Assembly: GCA_947175265.1 (NCBI GenBank)
Contig: CAMWMD010000027.1
Location: 1-42,100 of the forward strand
Direction of reading: 5' to 3'
Length of the DNA stretch: 42,100 nucleotides
From: an uncultured Porphyromonadaceae bacterium
GTDB lineage: Bacteria; Bacteroidota; Bacteroidia; Bacteroidales; Muribaculaceae
Notes under the pieces: generated by a model
What the model was told of the DNA's origin: nothing
Databases searched by the model: none
Seen by the model: only the letters and a program-made list of their open reading frames with translations
Made by a program: the position numbers and the translations under genes
Shown: positions 26,601-35,154 of the stretch, piece after piece
How the letters are laid out: each line of letters opens with the position of its first letter
How positions within the stretch are numbered: the stretch's first letter is position 1

Positions 26601-27920
26601 AGAATTGTAATTGTAGTGCATCGGGAAGTCGATCACATTGAAGCCGGATGCCTGTGAATAATCCGGCTCATGCCATGCCCCGTTCTTCATGAAAACGTTG
26701 TCTGAGTTGTGGACAGTGCCAGGGTCACTCTCGCATGTCAGCATGTTTCCAACAGGGGCAGCGCCTTCAAGAAGAGATTGACTTGCCCACCAATCTGCAT
26801 CATAAGATTTCCATTTGGTGACAAGAGAAGGATCAGATTGCCAAGTATAGTAGTGGCTTGACAGAAGATGTTGATCTCTATATATCACCTGTCCGTAACG
26901 TGCGCAGCACTCGCCGAACATATAGAATGGCATTTCGTCAAGGCGTTGTTTTTTATATTTCTCACCAAGTTCGACAAATTTAGGAATAAATGCTGAGTTG
27001 AAGGTGAGTGGAGCGATATGGCCGGTAGTGTCAATACGGAATGCATCCACTCCCATTGCCATGAATGTCTCATAGCATTTCACCATGTAATCAACCACTG
27101 CCGGATTCTCAGTATTCAAATCAACGCAGTCACCTGCAATCTGACCCCACCAACGGTTAGTCTCATCCCAGTTCCAGCCGCCGCCTACATGGTGCCAGTA
27201 GTTGTTGCTTTCGTGATTCTGCCCATCAGTATTCTTCATATACTTGAAGCGTTCGGAATATTGGGTCTTTGCTCCGTCGTTGGGGAGATCCCAGTATGAC
27301 TGTCCTCCAAGTTTTTCCTCATCAGGAATAAGACAGGCAGTGATATCCGCCTGATTCTTGATATTCTGGTCGCGTTCGAAGAGTTTGCAGAAGAAGTTTT
27401 CTCCGAAGTTGCCGGTATGCTGGAGCACGATGTCAAGCACAATCTTAATGCCTTTGGCATGCGCAGCGTCAATGAGGTCTTTGAAATTAACATCGTCTGC
27501 GCATCCCCACTCTTTACGGCTTTCATAGCGAAGATCTACGCTTGAGAAGTCCATGGAGTGATAGCCGTGATAGTCAAATCCGGAGGCGTTCTGAACAATA
27601 GGAGTAATCCAGATTGCTGTAAAACCAAGTGCCTTGATATAGTCAAGTTTTTTAATAAGACCTGCAAAGTCACCTCGCCATACAGGGTCGTTGTTTTTAA
27701 TCTGGTCTTCCTGACCATCCCATGAAAGCACATTGTTCATGGGGTCGCCATCATAGAAGCGAGTTGTAATTGCGAAGTAAATTGATTCATCGCGGAAGTC
27801 TGTACGGTCGGCAAACGTCGAGAAGTCGGGACCTTTGACGTATTGACCATACATACTCATCGGTGCGGCTGCACTCATGGCAAGCAGCCCGGCCGCAGCC
27901 CATTTGTAGAGTTGATGCAT
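23676..27920 (-). CDS. Secreted GH13 alpha-amylase with multiple starch-binding modules
   Basis: A 1,414-aa exported alpha-glucan hydrolase. A signal peptide (about residues 1-25) leads into a GH13 barrel (about 40-640). The four conserved regions are complete: DIVLQH (163-168), FRID with nucleophile D297, FGE with acid/base E337, and VDSHD with D469. Then come alternating modules. Chitobiase/Fn3-like beta units begin SFSPNGG at about 706, 893 and 1085. CBM26-like starch-binding modules (AWPGK or TWPG, then I/V-F-N/H-N/D-G) occupy about 790-880, 978-1075, 1172-1265 and 1275-1365. The last 38 residues (KIFNLQGVQV...GIYIV) look like a short C-terminal sorting-type tail. No SusC/SusD pair is adjacent. 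Confidence 0.93.
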   Translation of the reverse strand: MHQLYKWAAAGLLAMSAAAPMSMYGQYVKGPDFSTFADRTDFRDESIYFAITTRFYDGDPMNNVLSWDGQEDQIKNNDPVWRGDFAGLIKKLDYIKALGFTAIWITPIVQNASGFDYHGYHSMDFSSVDLRYESRKEWGCADDVNFKDLIDAAHAKGIKIVLDIVLQHTGNFGENFFCKLFERDQNIKNQADITACLIPDEEKLGGQSYWDLPNDGAKTQYSERFKYMKNTDGQNHESNNYWHHVGGGWNWDETNRWWGQIAGDCVDLNTENPAVVDYMVKCYETFMAMGVDAFRIDTTGHIAPLTFNSAFIPKFVELGEKYKKQRLDEMPFYMFGECCARYGQVIYRDQHLLSSHYYTWQSDPSLVTKWKSYDADWWASQSLLEGAAPVGNMLTCESDPGTVHNSDNVFMKNGAWHEPDYSQASGFNVIDFPMHYNYNSAGDAVRVAKEGDHFYNDASWNVVYVDSHDYAPQPNDDKRFAGGTQQWAENLSMMFTFRGIPCLYYGSEVEFQKGATIDKGSLLALKESGRAYYGAYLEGDITADGFGKIKNASGNVKETLNGDLAHHIRRLNMIRQAVPALRKGQYTWDGCSANGGFAFKRAYKNSYALVAVNGGATFSNVPAGTYTDLVTGQTYQGGGSITVDAPKTQGQLRVLVKDWTGGKVGEDGKFIYASSPVAHGGNPSFTDPGTTQYYTKEDAVGPSIASVSFSPNGGTFKTETQNVTVTLSDAAVAGYYQVAGKERVNLSASNRTSTFTIGEGMNFGETVTVTWSATNDEGKENTGSVTYKKVDPNAAITIYVKGQGNIYAWGDQDGVKQQPLGAWPGKAINSGELVGEFYSFTFDGFDSINVIFNNGGNQTGDITGIDSDVYYEYDGNATANKVEGNVTPQASVSFSPNGGTFTTETITVTATAKNAVSSWYKIGNGEQQSFTSTTQFTIGEGMESGDQVTVSWGAKNSEGTEKTGSVTFTKQIGDVPPVIDPTTGYVAYFINSANWSSVNAYAWSGNTEYLGAWPGKELSTTTIDGTTYYVVELETAPEQIIFNDGGTKTDDLEFVNRGIYNAEGYTGQQIEGGDPIVVTEASVSFSPNGGKFTENTITVTATAKDAVSAWYKIGDGEQTSFTTTAQFTLGENMQDGDQVKVSWGATNSAGTEKTGSVTFIKQTQGLGGDEPVVGYVAYFINSGNWSRVNAYAWSGNTKYLGEWPGKELSTTTIDGTIYYVVELETAPEKIIFNDGNAQTEDLEFVNRGIYNANGYTGQQIEGDDPIIVPPVIDPSESLVVYYDNTSSNWDAVNIHYWGGESASTWPGVAMQQCEHGHYFFSLPKGTTGVVFHNGNGAQTDDITPEHTGVYVCTGDKQSEKLGNHECSTSGVNVIEASQDDEVKIFNLQGVQVTNPGPGIYIVVRGKKVSKIRIN
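24123..24970 (-). repeat. Direct duplication of a module unit in the amylase gene
   Basis: The stretch 24123-24400 is nearly identical to 24693-24970, offset by exactly 570 bp (190 codons), with about one base in ten differing. The neighbouring beta-unit DNA is also repeated (24441 onward against about 25014 onward) at an offset of 573 bp. This marks a recent tandem duplication of a [beta-unit + starch-binding module]. Confidence 0.88.
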
Positions 27921-27991
27921 AAGGTTAATTTAGTTAAGCTTGGATGTGGAGGCTTTTTATCCCTCCTTTTCCAAAAAATAAGAATTTGTGG

Positions 27992-28022
27992 CAAAGTTAC
28001 TCAGAAATTTGGTAAAACTAAA
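27992..28022 (-). promoter_or_regulatory. Promoter of the amylase gene
   Basis: The minus strand has TAACTTTG (27992-27999), an exact -7 match. TTTA stands 19 bases upstream (28019-28022) as a three-of-four -33. The leader would be about 65 bases. The palindrome at 28028-28051 lies directly upstream, centred near -54, where an activator would sit. Confidence 0.6.
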
Positions 28023-28027
28023 AAATA

Positions 28028-28051
28028 AAAATATGTTATACAACATATTTT
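28028..28051. promoter_or_regulatory. Inverted repeat, candidate activator site for the amylase
   Basis: AAAATATGTT (28028-28037) and AACATATTTT (28042-28051) are perfect inverted arms around ATAC. The inner AATATGTT-N4-AACATATT is the same as the palindrome at 9786-9805. The position immediately above the -33 element suggests a CRP-like activator, as an inference. Confidence 0.5.
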
Positions 28052-28065
28052 CAGAACATGGAAAA

Positions 28066-28103
28066 GTTGGAGTGTAAGCGGCTCCGGGCCGTAACACTCC
28101 AAC
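28066..28103 (-). terminator. Terminator of the hut operon
   Basis: GTTGGAGTGT (28066-28075) and ACACTCCAAC (28094-28103) form a perfect 10-bp stem, with an inner CGGC/GCCG stem. On the minus strand CTTTTCC follows. It stands about 110 bases after the hutH stop. Confidence 0.7.
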
Positions 28104-28214
28104 ACATATTTCTGCTTTTATTTCCTCCGGGACGGTGGCTTTATTTGCTATCCTGAAAAACGTTCTAACCCTGAAGCGATTCCGGAACGTTGAGTTCCAC
28201 TGAGGAATTTTTGA

Positions 28215-29714
28215 CTATTCTATCTCTATGGTGTAGTTTTCAAGAAACTCCTGGGTCTTCTTGATGTATTCTGTCATCACTACGTCATCCTCCACAAAAG
28301 GTATCACCTCACGGTATGCCTTCATCACCTTCTCAATCTGGGGTGAGGATTTCTGCGGGCGGCGGAAATTTATTCCCTGGGCCGCGTTGAGAAGTTCGAT
28401 GCTTGCTATTATCTTCAGGTTGTCGATGATCTTATGTAGTTTCGTGGCTGCGTTCGCTCCCATAGAGACCAGATCCTCCTGACCGTTGGAACTTACTATC
28501 GAGTCGCAGGATGCAGGCCAAGCATACATCTTATTCTGGCTTACAAGGGAGGCGTCGGCATACTGCGGAATCATGAATCCGGAATTGAGACCCGGCTTTG
28601 CAACAAGAAATTCCGGAAGTCCACGTTGCCCGAGGATAAGTTGGGCAACGCGGCGTTCGGAGATGTTGCCGAGTTCAGCAAGCGCCACTCCCATATAGTC
28701 GAATACAAGTGCGATAGGCTCCCCGTGGAAGTTGCCACCGCTCACCACCATATCCTCATCAGGGAACACAGTCGGATTATCCGTGACGGAGTTGATTTCT
28801 GTATGAAGTACGTCTGTAACGTGATGCATAGCATCTTTCACGGCACCATGCACCTGAGGTATGCAGCGGAAGGAGTAGGGGTCTTGCACGTGCTTCTTAT
28901 CCCTCTCCACAATCTCGCTCCCTTTAAGAATCCTGCGGTAGATTTCTGCCGTCTCAATCTGTCCTCGGTGCGGACGCACACGGTGCAGACCCTCCCAGAA
29001 GGGTTCGATTCGCCCGTCGTACGCCTCGAGGCTCATTGCTCCGAAAAGATCGAAACAATTGACCAGATGCCAGGCATCAATAAGAGCCTTGATGCCGTTG
29101 GCACTCATGAACTGTGTGCCGTTAAGCAACGCGAGGCCTTCCTTTGACTGTAGTTTTATTGGCTCCCAACCGAATTTTTCAAGAATCTCCTTTCCTGTGT
29201 ATTTCTCCCCTTGATACATCACTTCTCCTTCTCCTATAAGGGGAAGGAAAAGATTGGCCAAGGGGGCAAGATCGCCGCTGGCTCCAAGAGAGCCTCTGTC
29301 GCATACGATCGGAAGAATGTCGTTGTTATAGAAGTCAATGATGCGTTCTACAGTTTTTACCTGAACTCCGCTGAAACCCATTGACAGTGCGTGGGCTTTC
29401 AGCAGAAGCATCAATTTTACTACCACTCCGTCGACAGGTGTGCCAACGCTGCAACTGTGACTCTTGACGAGATTTTCCTGAAGTGTTGACAACTGCTCCT
29501 TGGATATCTGTTTATTGCACAGTGAGCCGAAGCCTGTGGTCACTCCGTAGATGGGGGTATCGTGTTCTTCTGCCTTGCGGTCAAGATAATCGCGGCAGTG
29601 CTGTATCTTTTGTTTTGCTTCCTCCGATAACTCCAGTTTCATGTCGTCATGAAGGATTTTCTCTATGATGTCGTAGGTCAGGAGTCCTGAGCCGATAGAA
29701 TATGTGTTTTGCAT
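28215..29714 (-). CDS. hutH: Histidine ammonia-lyase
   Basis: A 499-aa enzyme that removes ammonia from L-histidine to give trans-urocanate, the first step of histidine degradation. The cofactor-forming triad Ala-Ser-Gly is at residues 145-147 inside GSLGASGDLAPL; it cyclises to the MIO group. The N-terminal YGVTTGFG loop with its catalytic tyrosine (Y56) is present, as is the FHGEP region further on. Length is typical for HutH (about 500). It is the last gene of the hut operon, 100 nt after hutI. The gap holds a near-palindromic hairpin (29747-29765). Cytosolic. Confidence 0.97.
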   Translation of the reverse strand: MQNTYSIGSGLLTYDIIEKILHDDMKLELSEEAKQKIQHCRDYLDRKAEEHDTPIYGVTTGFGSLCNKQISKEQLSTLQENLVKSHSCSVGTPVDGVVVKLMLLLKAHALSMGFSGVQVKTVERIIDFYNNDILPIVCDRGSLGASGDLAPLANLFLPLIGEGEVMYQGEKYTGKEILEKFGWEPIKLQSKEGLALLNGTQFMSANGIKALIDAWHLVNCFDLFGAMSLEAYDGRIEPFWEGLHRVRPHRGQIETAEIYRRILKGSEIVERDKKHVQDPYSFRCIPQVHGAVKDAMHHVTDVLHTEINSVTDNPTVFPDEDMVVSGGNFHGEPIALVFDYMGVALAELGNISERRVAQLILGQRGLPEFLVAKPGLNSGFMIPQYADASLVSQNKMYAWPASCDSIVSSNGQEDLVSMGANAATKLHKIIDNLKIIASIELLNAAQGINFRRPQKSSPQIEKVMKAYREVIPFVEDDVVMTEYIKKTQEFLENYTIEIE

Positions 29715-29814
29715 GAATATGGTTTTGATGGTGTTGAGATTTATTTGGCAGACCGGTCGCCTGCCCTATATGAAAATATGAGTCTTAAATGACTGACAAT
29801 TCATATAAACCCCA

Positions 29815-31059
29815 TTACGGATGCCGGATTACTTTCCCTTTATGAATCGTTGTCCGCACACAGTTCATCCCGACATAATAGGGGAGCATTGATAATTCAG
29901 GAAACTCAAGGATAAGGATGTCGCCCCGCTTACCTTTTTCAATGCTTCCTGTCTGTCCGGCGAGGCCAACGGCTGCCGCTCCGTTGAGGGTAAGGGCCGT
30001 AAGCGTTTCCTCCACAGTCATCTTCATATAAATGCATGCAAGAGCTATGGTGAGGGGAATGGAGCCGGAAAAACAACTGCCCGGATTAAGGTCGGTAGCA
30101 AGGGCTACGGCAGCCCCGGACTCTATAAATTTCCTTGCCGGTGCAAACGGCTCGCGGAGGGCAAACGCCGTGAGGGGGAGAAGTGTCGCTACCACCCCTT
30201 CCGCTGCCATTCGGCGGATTCCCTCATCGCTTACATGAAGAAGGTGATCTGCCGACACGGCCTTCATTTCCGCTGCCAGTTCCGCTCCTCCCAAAGTCAC
30301 TATCTCATCGGCATGAAGTTTCAGTTCCATTCCTGCCTCTCGCGCTGCTTTCAGCAGCCGCCTTGAGTCTTCAATCTCAAAAACATCCTTTTCCGTAAAG
30401 ATATCAAAGAAATGTGCCTTATCCCTCACAAGGGGAATCATCTCCTTTATAATAAGGTTAACGTAGTCACCTGTCCGCCCTTTGTATTCTTTCGGAACCG
30501 CGTGGGCACCTAAAAAGGTTGGAACGATTTCAAGTTTCTGGTCTTCCCGGTTTTTCAGAATGTCAATAGCCTCAAGCATCTTGAGTTCGTTGGCTGTGTC
30601 GAGGCCATATCCGCTTTTTGCCTCTACTGTCGTCACGCCCATTTCGCTCATCCTGTCAATGAACCATTGGGCCTTATCGGCAAGCTGTTGCGGTGTAGAC
30701 TCGCGGGTTGCGTTTACAGTTGACTGTATTCCACCTCCGCGCTGCATGATGCTCATATAGGATTCACCTTTCAATCTCCAGCCAAACTCATCCGGGCGAT
30801 AACCGCCGAAAATCAGATGGGTATGTGAGTCGACGAAACCCGGAATCACGGCGCGTCCTTCTGCATCGATACAGGTAAACTTCCCCTTTTCTACGTCAGG
30901 GGTCTTCCCCTTTTCGCCTGCATAAATAATCGATCCGTTTTCAACAACTATGACTGCATCCCTGATGTGGGAGATATTGGCCATCTCTTCACCCCTTGCA
31001 GCCTCTGAGCCGACGGGGGTGAAGAGATTTGCGTTATGCAAAATCAGATTTCCGTCCAT
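29815..31059 (-). CDS. hutI: Imidazolonepropionase
   Basis: A 414-aa amidohydrolase that opens the ring of imidazolone-5-propionate to N-formimino-L-glutamate, the third step of the pathway. The metal site has H79 and H81 in DSHTHLIFGG, then a histidine in GAHAVP, one in LHADEI, and an aspartate in ATDLNPGS. The typical sequence KSGYGLD (about 158-164) is present. Length and motif order match the family. It starts 9 nt after ftcD, so the two are almost certainly co-translated. Cytosolic, metal-dependent. Confidence 0.96.
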   Translation of the reverse strand: MDGNLILHNANLFTPVGSEAARGEEMANISHIRDAVIVVENGSIIYAGEKGKTPDVEKGKFTCIDAEGRAVIPGFVDSHTHLIFGGYRPDEFGWRLKGESYMSIMQRGGGIQSTVNATRESTPQQLADKAQWFIDRMSEMGVTTVEAKSGYGLDTANELKMLEAIDILKNREDQKLEIVPTFLGAHAVPKEYKGRTGDYVNLIIKEMIPLVRDKAHFFDIFTEKDVFEIEDSRRLLKAAREAGMELKLHADEIVTLGGAELAAEMKAVSADHLLHVSDEGIRRMAAEGVVATLLPLTAFALREPFAPARKFIESGAAVALATDLNPGSCFSGSIPLTIALACIYMKMTVEETLTALTLNGAAAVGLAGQTGSIEKGKRGDILILEFPELSMLPYYVGMNCVRTTIHKGKVIRHP

Positions 31060-31068
31060 AATAAGGCA

Positions 31069-32769
31069 TCACTCCTTGTCAATGATTTTGTTTACTGCCG
31101 AAAGAATGCGCTCTTCTCTTTCTATAGCTGCTTCTGCAATCTTTTCTGCCTCGGAAAGAAGTTCAGAAGCCTTTACACGGTCTTTAAGTCCCGCTGCGTT
31201 AATACGCACGTTAAGTTTGGCGCCAAGCACGGCAGCACGGGCGGCGAGAGCCCCCACACCCGCATCGCTCACTGAAGCGGGATTTCCTTTTTCCGCCATC
31301 GCCTCAAGCACATCGAATGTCTCGTATGCGGTCGCCATAGTGCGTAGGGGTACTTCGGTGGCATAGAGGGTAGCCTCTTCAAGAGCCACTGCCCGGGCAG
31401 CCTTTTCCTCTGCCGTCTTCTTCGGCATGGCGAATACTGCCATTATGCGGTTGAAAGCCTCCGTGTCTTCATCGACAAGTGCAATAAGTTTGTCCTGCAA
31501 CTGATGTCCCTTTTCAGCAACCTCGGAGAATTCTTCCCAACGGTCGTCCCAGCCGGCCTTGTGTGCTGACAGGTTCGCAACCATTGTTCCGAGCGCTGCA
31601 GCAAGGGCGCCCATATAAGCGGCTATGCTTCCACCGCCGGGTGCCGGCGACTCTGAGGCAGTCTCTTCTGCAAACGCCCGGCAGGACAGGTCCACGAGAC
31701 GTTTGCCGTGCTTTTCAGCGAGCATATCCTCTATGATTTTCTCTTCGCGGATGAAGGGTTTCAATTCATCGAGTCCCATTGACTTCACCGCAATTTTGAT
31801 TATCTCGTCCTCACTGATGCCGGCAGATCTCTTCTGTTTCTTTAGATAATGTTTCCCGGCTTCAATCATTGTGCGTTTTGGCACCAGACCTACAATCTCT
31901 GTGCCCGTAACGCGGATGCCGCGTTCGGCGGCCGCACGGCACACCTCATCAAAGGCTATGTGAAGGGGAGTGGTGGAAATATCCGTGATATTCATCGATA
32001 CCTGGGCTATTCCATATTCATCAATAAACCATCCGATGGCCTTTGTGGCTTTTAATGTGCCGGGGAGCATTATTATGTTGCCTTCCGCGTCTTTGACGGG
32101 TTTGCCGTTTGGTTTTCCCCCTTCGCGTTTTGGACGTCCCTTCTCCCGCACGTCAAAGGCGATGGCATTGGCACGGCGTGTTGAGGTGGTGTTAAGGTTA
32201 AAGTTGACGGCAATTAGGAAATCGCGTGCCCCTACCGCAGTGCATCCTGTTTTCGCTGCCTCCTCATCAAATGGGCGGTTGCCGAAGTCAGGACCCTTGT
32301 CTTCCTTGCCCATACGGTCAGCAAGCCCCTCGTATTCTCCTTCACGGCATACGGCGAGGTTCTTGCGCTCAGGAGTAAAGGCGGCTGCCTCATAGCAGTA
32401 GCATGGTATGTTCAGTTCTTTTGAGGCCCTTGCTGCAAGCTCACGGGCAAGGGCGGCGCATTCCTCAAGTGTAATTCCGCTCACCGGGATAAGGGGGCAT
32501 ACATCAGTTGCACCCATGCGCGGATGGGCGCCGTGATGCTTTCTCATATCGATGAGTTCGGCAGCCTTTTTCATTCCTCTGAGGGCTGCTTTTATCACCG
32601 GCTGAGGTTCGCCGACAAAAGTCACTACCGTGCGGTTTGTTGCCTCACCCGGATCTATGTCGAGCACCCTTACTTCATTTCCCTCTTCAATGGCAGCAAC
32701 AATTGCATTTATCACTCCGCGGTCGCGCCCTTCCGAGAAATTGGGCACACACTCTATTATCTGTTTCAT
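31069..32769 (-). CDS. ftcD: Bifunctional glutamate formimidoyltransferase / formimidoyl-THF cyclodeaminase
   Basis: A 566-aa two-domain enzyme. The N-terminal transferase (about residues 1-330) moves the formimino group from formiminoglutamate to tetrahydrofolate; it begins MKQIIECVPNFSEGRD and carries HHGAHPRMGATD, whose last histidine is residue 82. The C-terminal cyclodeaminase (about 355-566) contains SPAPGGGS and releases ammonia to give methenyl-THF. The start at 32769 is chosen for this conserved N-terminus; the open frame reaches 32838 but would overlap hutU. The same fusion is known in animal FTCD. It lies 25 nt after hutU and 9 nt before hutI. Confidence 0.96.
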   Translation of the reverse strand: MKQIIECVPNFSEGRDRGVINAIVAAIEEGNEVRVLDIDPGEATNRTVVTFVGEPQPVIKAALRGMKKAAELIDMRKHHGAHPRMGATDVCPLIPVSGITLEECAALARELAARASKELNIPCYCYEAAAFTPERKNLAVCREGEYEGLADRMGKEDKGPDFGNRPFDEEAAKTGCTAVGARDFLIAVNFNLNTTSTRRANAIAFDVREKGRPKREGGKPNGKPVKDAEGNIIMLPGTLKATKAIGWFIDEYGIAQVSMNITDISTTPLHIAFDEVCRAAAERGIRVTGTEIVGLVPKRTMIEAGKHYLKKQKRSAGISEDEIIKIAVKSMGLDELKPFIREEKIIEDMLAEKHGKRLVDLSCRAFAEETASESPAPGGGSIAAYMGALAAALGTMVANLSAHKAGWDDRWEEFSEVAEKGHQLQDKLIALVDEDTEAFNRIMAVFAMPKKTAEEKAARAVALEEATLYATEVPLRTMATAYETFDVLEAMAEKGNPASVSDAGVGALAARAAVLGAKLNVRINAAGLKDRVKASELLSEAEKIAEAAIEREERILSAVNKIIDKE

Positions 32770-32794
32770 TGTTTTCTGTGTTTCCGGTTTTTCC

Positions 32795-34795
32795 TCAGTT
32801 TTCTTCCACAAGATTTCGTAGCAGGGCTTCGTCGGCAATAAATGGCTCGGTTATCATGAATCCGTTTTCTGCCTGCGCCTTGTTCCACTCCTTAACTGTT
32901 GAGACAGCGTTCTCATTGCGGGCCCAGCTTCTTCGGGCCACACCTCCCATCACGTCCCAGAGCATGGCGTTGCGGAGTATCTCATCTGTTCGTTCAGAGC
33001 CGTCGCAAACCATTCCGAAGCCTCCGTTGATTGATTTTCCTATACCAACACCCCCACCGTTATGTAGGGCGACGAGACTCATTCCCCTTGCGCAGTTTCC
33101 TGCAAAACACTGCACGGCCATGTCGGCCATGACATTTGAGCCGTCTTTTATGTTGGAGGTCTCACGGAAGGGTGAGTCTGTGCCGCTCACGTCATGATGG
33201 TCTCTCCCCAGCATGATTGGCCCGACCTCTCCGTTGCGAACCATCTCATTGAAACGAAGGGCAATTTTTAGGCGTCCCATTGCATCCTGATAAAGGATCC
33301 GCGCCTGGGTGCCGACAACGAGGGCGTTTTTCTCGGCATCACGTATCCAGTTGTAGTTGTCTCGGTCTTGTCCTCGCCGTTCAGGGTCGATACATTCCAT
33401 CGCGGCGCGGTCTGTCTTAACGAGGTCTTCATGCTTTCCGCTCAGGCAGACCCAGCGGAAAGGGCCGTAGCCGTAATCGAACAACATGGGACCCATTATG
33501 TCTTCGACGTATGAGGGCCATATAAAGCCGTCTTTCTCATCGATTCCATTGCGTGAAATCTCCGTTACTCCCGCATCATATATCGCCTTCATGAACGAAT
33601 TGCCGTAATCAAAGAAATAAGTTCCCTCCAAGGTAAGGGCCTTAATGGCATTAAAATGGCGTCTCAATGATTCGTCAACTTTTTTACGGAACTCCTCAGG
33701 ATTTTCATGAAGCAGTCGGGTTCGCTCCTCAAATGAAAGTCCGGCCGGACAGTATCCACCCTCGTAGACGGCATGGCATGAGGTCTGGTCGCTGAGCAAC
33801 TCAATCTTTTTACCATGTGCCACTGCATACTCCAGGAGATCTACCACATTACCATGGTAGGCGATGGAGATGGGACGTTTCTCATCAATAGCTTCTTCCG
33901 CTATGCGGAAAGCATAAGGTATTGAATCGGTCACAATCTGAACCCATCCCTGATTCTTCCGGGTGGCTATTCGTGATTCGTCAACTTCAGCTACGATTGA
34001 TACAGCCCCGGCTATGTCGGCTGCCTTAGGTTGGGCTCCGCTCATACCTCCGAGACCTGACGAAACGAACAAGTGGCCTTTCAGGTCGCCGTCCTGGGGA
34101 ATACCCAGTTTCATCCTTCCCGCATTCAGCAGTGTATTGAATGTGCCGTGTACTATTCCTTGGGGTCCGATATACATCCACCCGCCGGCGGTCATCTGGC
34201 CGTAATTGGCTACACCCATCTGCATGGCCTCATGCCAGTCGTGAAGGTTATCGAACATGCCCACCATCATGGCATTGGTGATTATTACCCTGGGGGCATC
34301 CTTTTTTGAAGGGAACAAGCCGAGGGGATGGCCTGACTCAACCACAAGGGTCTGCTCATCGGTCATTTCCTCAAGATATTTTTTAATAAGGCGGTATTGA
34401 AGCCAATTTTGGCACACCTGCCCTGTCTCGCCGTAGGTCACAAGCTCGTAGGGATAGAGGGCTATGTCGAAACAAAGATTATTGTCAATCATAACCTGAA
34501 ATGCTTTTCCGGCGAGGCATTTCCCTTTATATTCATCAATTGGTTTCGCCTTTAAGTCGCCTTGCGGACGCCATCTGTAGGCATAGATTCTACCTCTGGT
34601 CTTAAGTTCTTCAAGAAATTCGGGGGCTGCTTTCTCGTGAAGTTCCTCCGGAAGATAACGTAGGGCATTCTTTAAGGCAGTAACTGTTTTTTCAGGAGTC
34701 AGGGTGAAGCCGCGGTCAGGTGCCCGGCGTATTCCTTCTTCAAACCGGGGATAATCGGGCCATTCACCCGAAAGGAGTATTTTTGGTTGTTCCAT
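32795..34795 (-). CDS. hutU: Urocanate hydratase
   Basis: A 666-aa urocanase that hydrates urocanate to imidazolone-propionate with tightly bound NAD+. The dinucleotide-binding signature GLGGMSGAQPKAAD is at residues 247-260. The conserved GRDHHDVSGTDSP block and the late NGGGVGIG motif are present. It is about 110 residues longer than the Pseudomonas or Bacillus HutU and matches the long form seen in Bacteroidetes and animals. It is the first gene of the hut operon, with a consensus promoter about 80 bases upstream. Cytosolic. Confidence 0.96.
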   Translation of the reverse strand: MEQPKILLSGEWPDYPRFEEGIRRAPDRGFTLTPEKTVTALKNALRYLPEELHEKAAPEFLEELKTRGRIYAYRWRPQGDLKAKPIDEYKGKCLAGKAFQVMIDNNLCFDIALYPYELVTYGETGQVCQNWLQYRLIKKYLEEMTDEQTLVVESGHPLGLFPSKKDAPRVIITNAMMVGMFDNLHDWHEAMQMGVANYGQMTAGGWMYIGPQGIVHGTFNTLLNAGRMKLGIPQDGDLKGHLFVSSGLGGMSGAQPKAADIAGAVSIVAEVDESRIATRKNQGWVQIVTDSIPYAFRIAEEAIDEKRPISIAYHGNVVDLLEYAVAHGKKIELLSDQTSCHAVYEGGYCPAGLSFEERTRLLHENPEEFRKKVDESLRRHFNAIKALTLEGTYFFDYGNSFMKAIYDAGVTEISRNGIDEKDGFIWPSYVEDIMGPMLFDYGYGPFRWVCLSGKHEDLVKTDRAAMECIDPERRGQDRDNYNWIRDAEKNALVVGTQARILYQDAMGRLKIALRFNEMVRNGEVGPIMLGRDHHDVSGTDSPFRETSNIKDGSNVMADMAVQCFAGNCARGMSLVALHNGGGVGIGKSINGGFGMVCDGSERTDEILRNAMLWDVMGGVARRSWARNENAVSTVKEWNKAQAENGFMITEPFIADEALLRNLVEEN

Positions 34796-34877
34796 GGTCG
34801 ATGAGAGGTTGTAGATTTATTCATCAAATCTCGCTTGCGAAATTTGATGAAATTATTGTTTTAAATGGAATATTGCG

Positions 34878-34908
34878 CAAAATTAATCAAAATTCCAAAA
34901 TATCCAAA
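34878..34908 (-). promoter_or_regulatory. Consensus promoter of the hut operon
   Basis: On the minus strand TTTG (34905-34908), exactly 19 bases, then TAATTTTG (34878-34885) give a perfect match to the Bacteroidetes primary promoter. The leader is about 75 bases. The rest of the 359-bp gap to the divergent gene at 35155 is AT-rich. I saw no further clear promoter, operator or RNA gene there. Confidence 0.8.
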
Positions 34909-35154
34909 AGATTACTGTAAAAAATAATTAGTTTATCTTGCAAATTTCCATACATCTTAATTATAGTGTGATACATGCCGGGCAAACTCACATAAAGATT
35001 ATGAAAGGTAGGTTTTTGGTTGGATATTTCCCAATTTAAAAGAATATTTAAATGGCTTAGGTTGGAAAAAGAAGGAATCAGGATATGATAATGTCAATAT
35101 CTTGCTAACAAAAAATAGGTTAGAAGCGTTACTAATTAAAAATTTGTTATTTAA

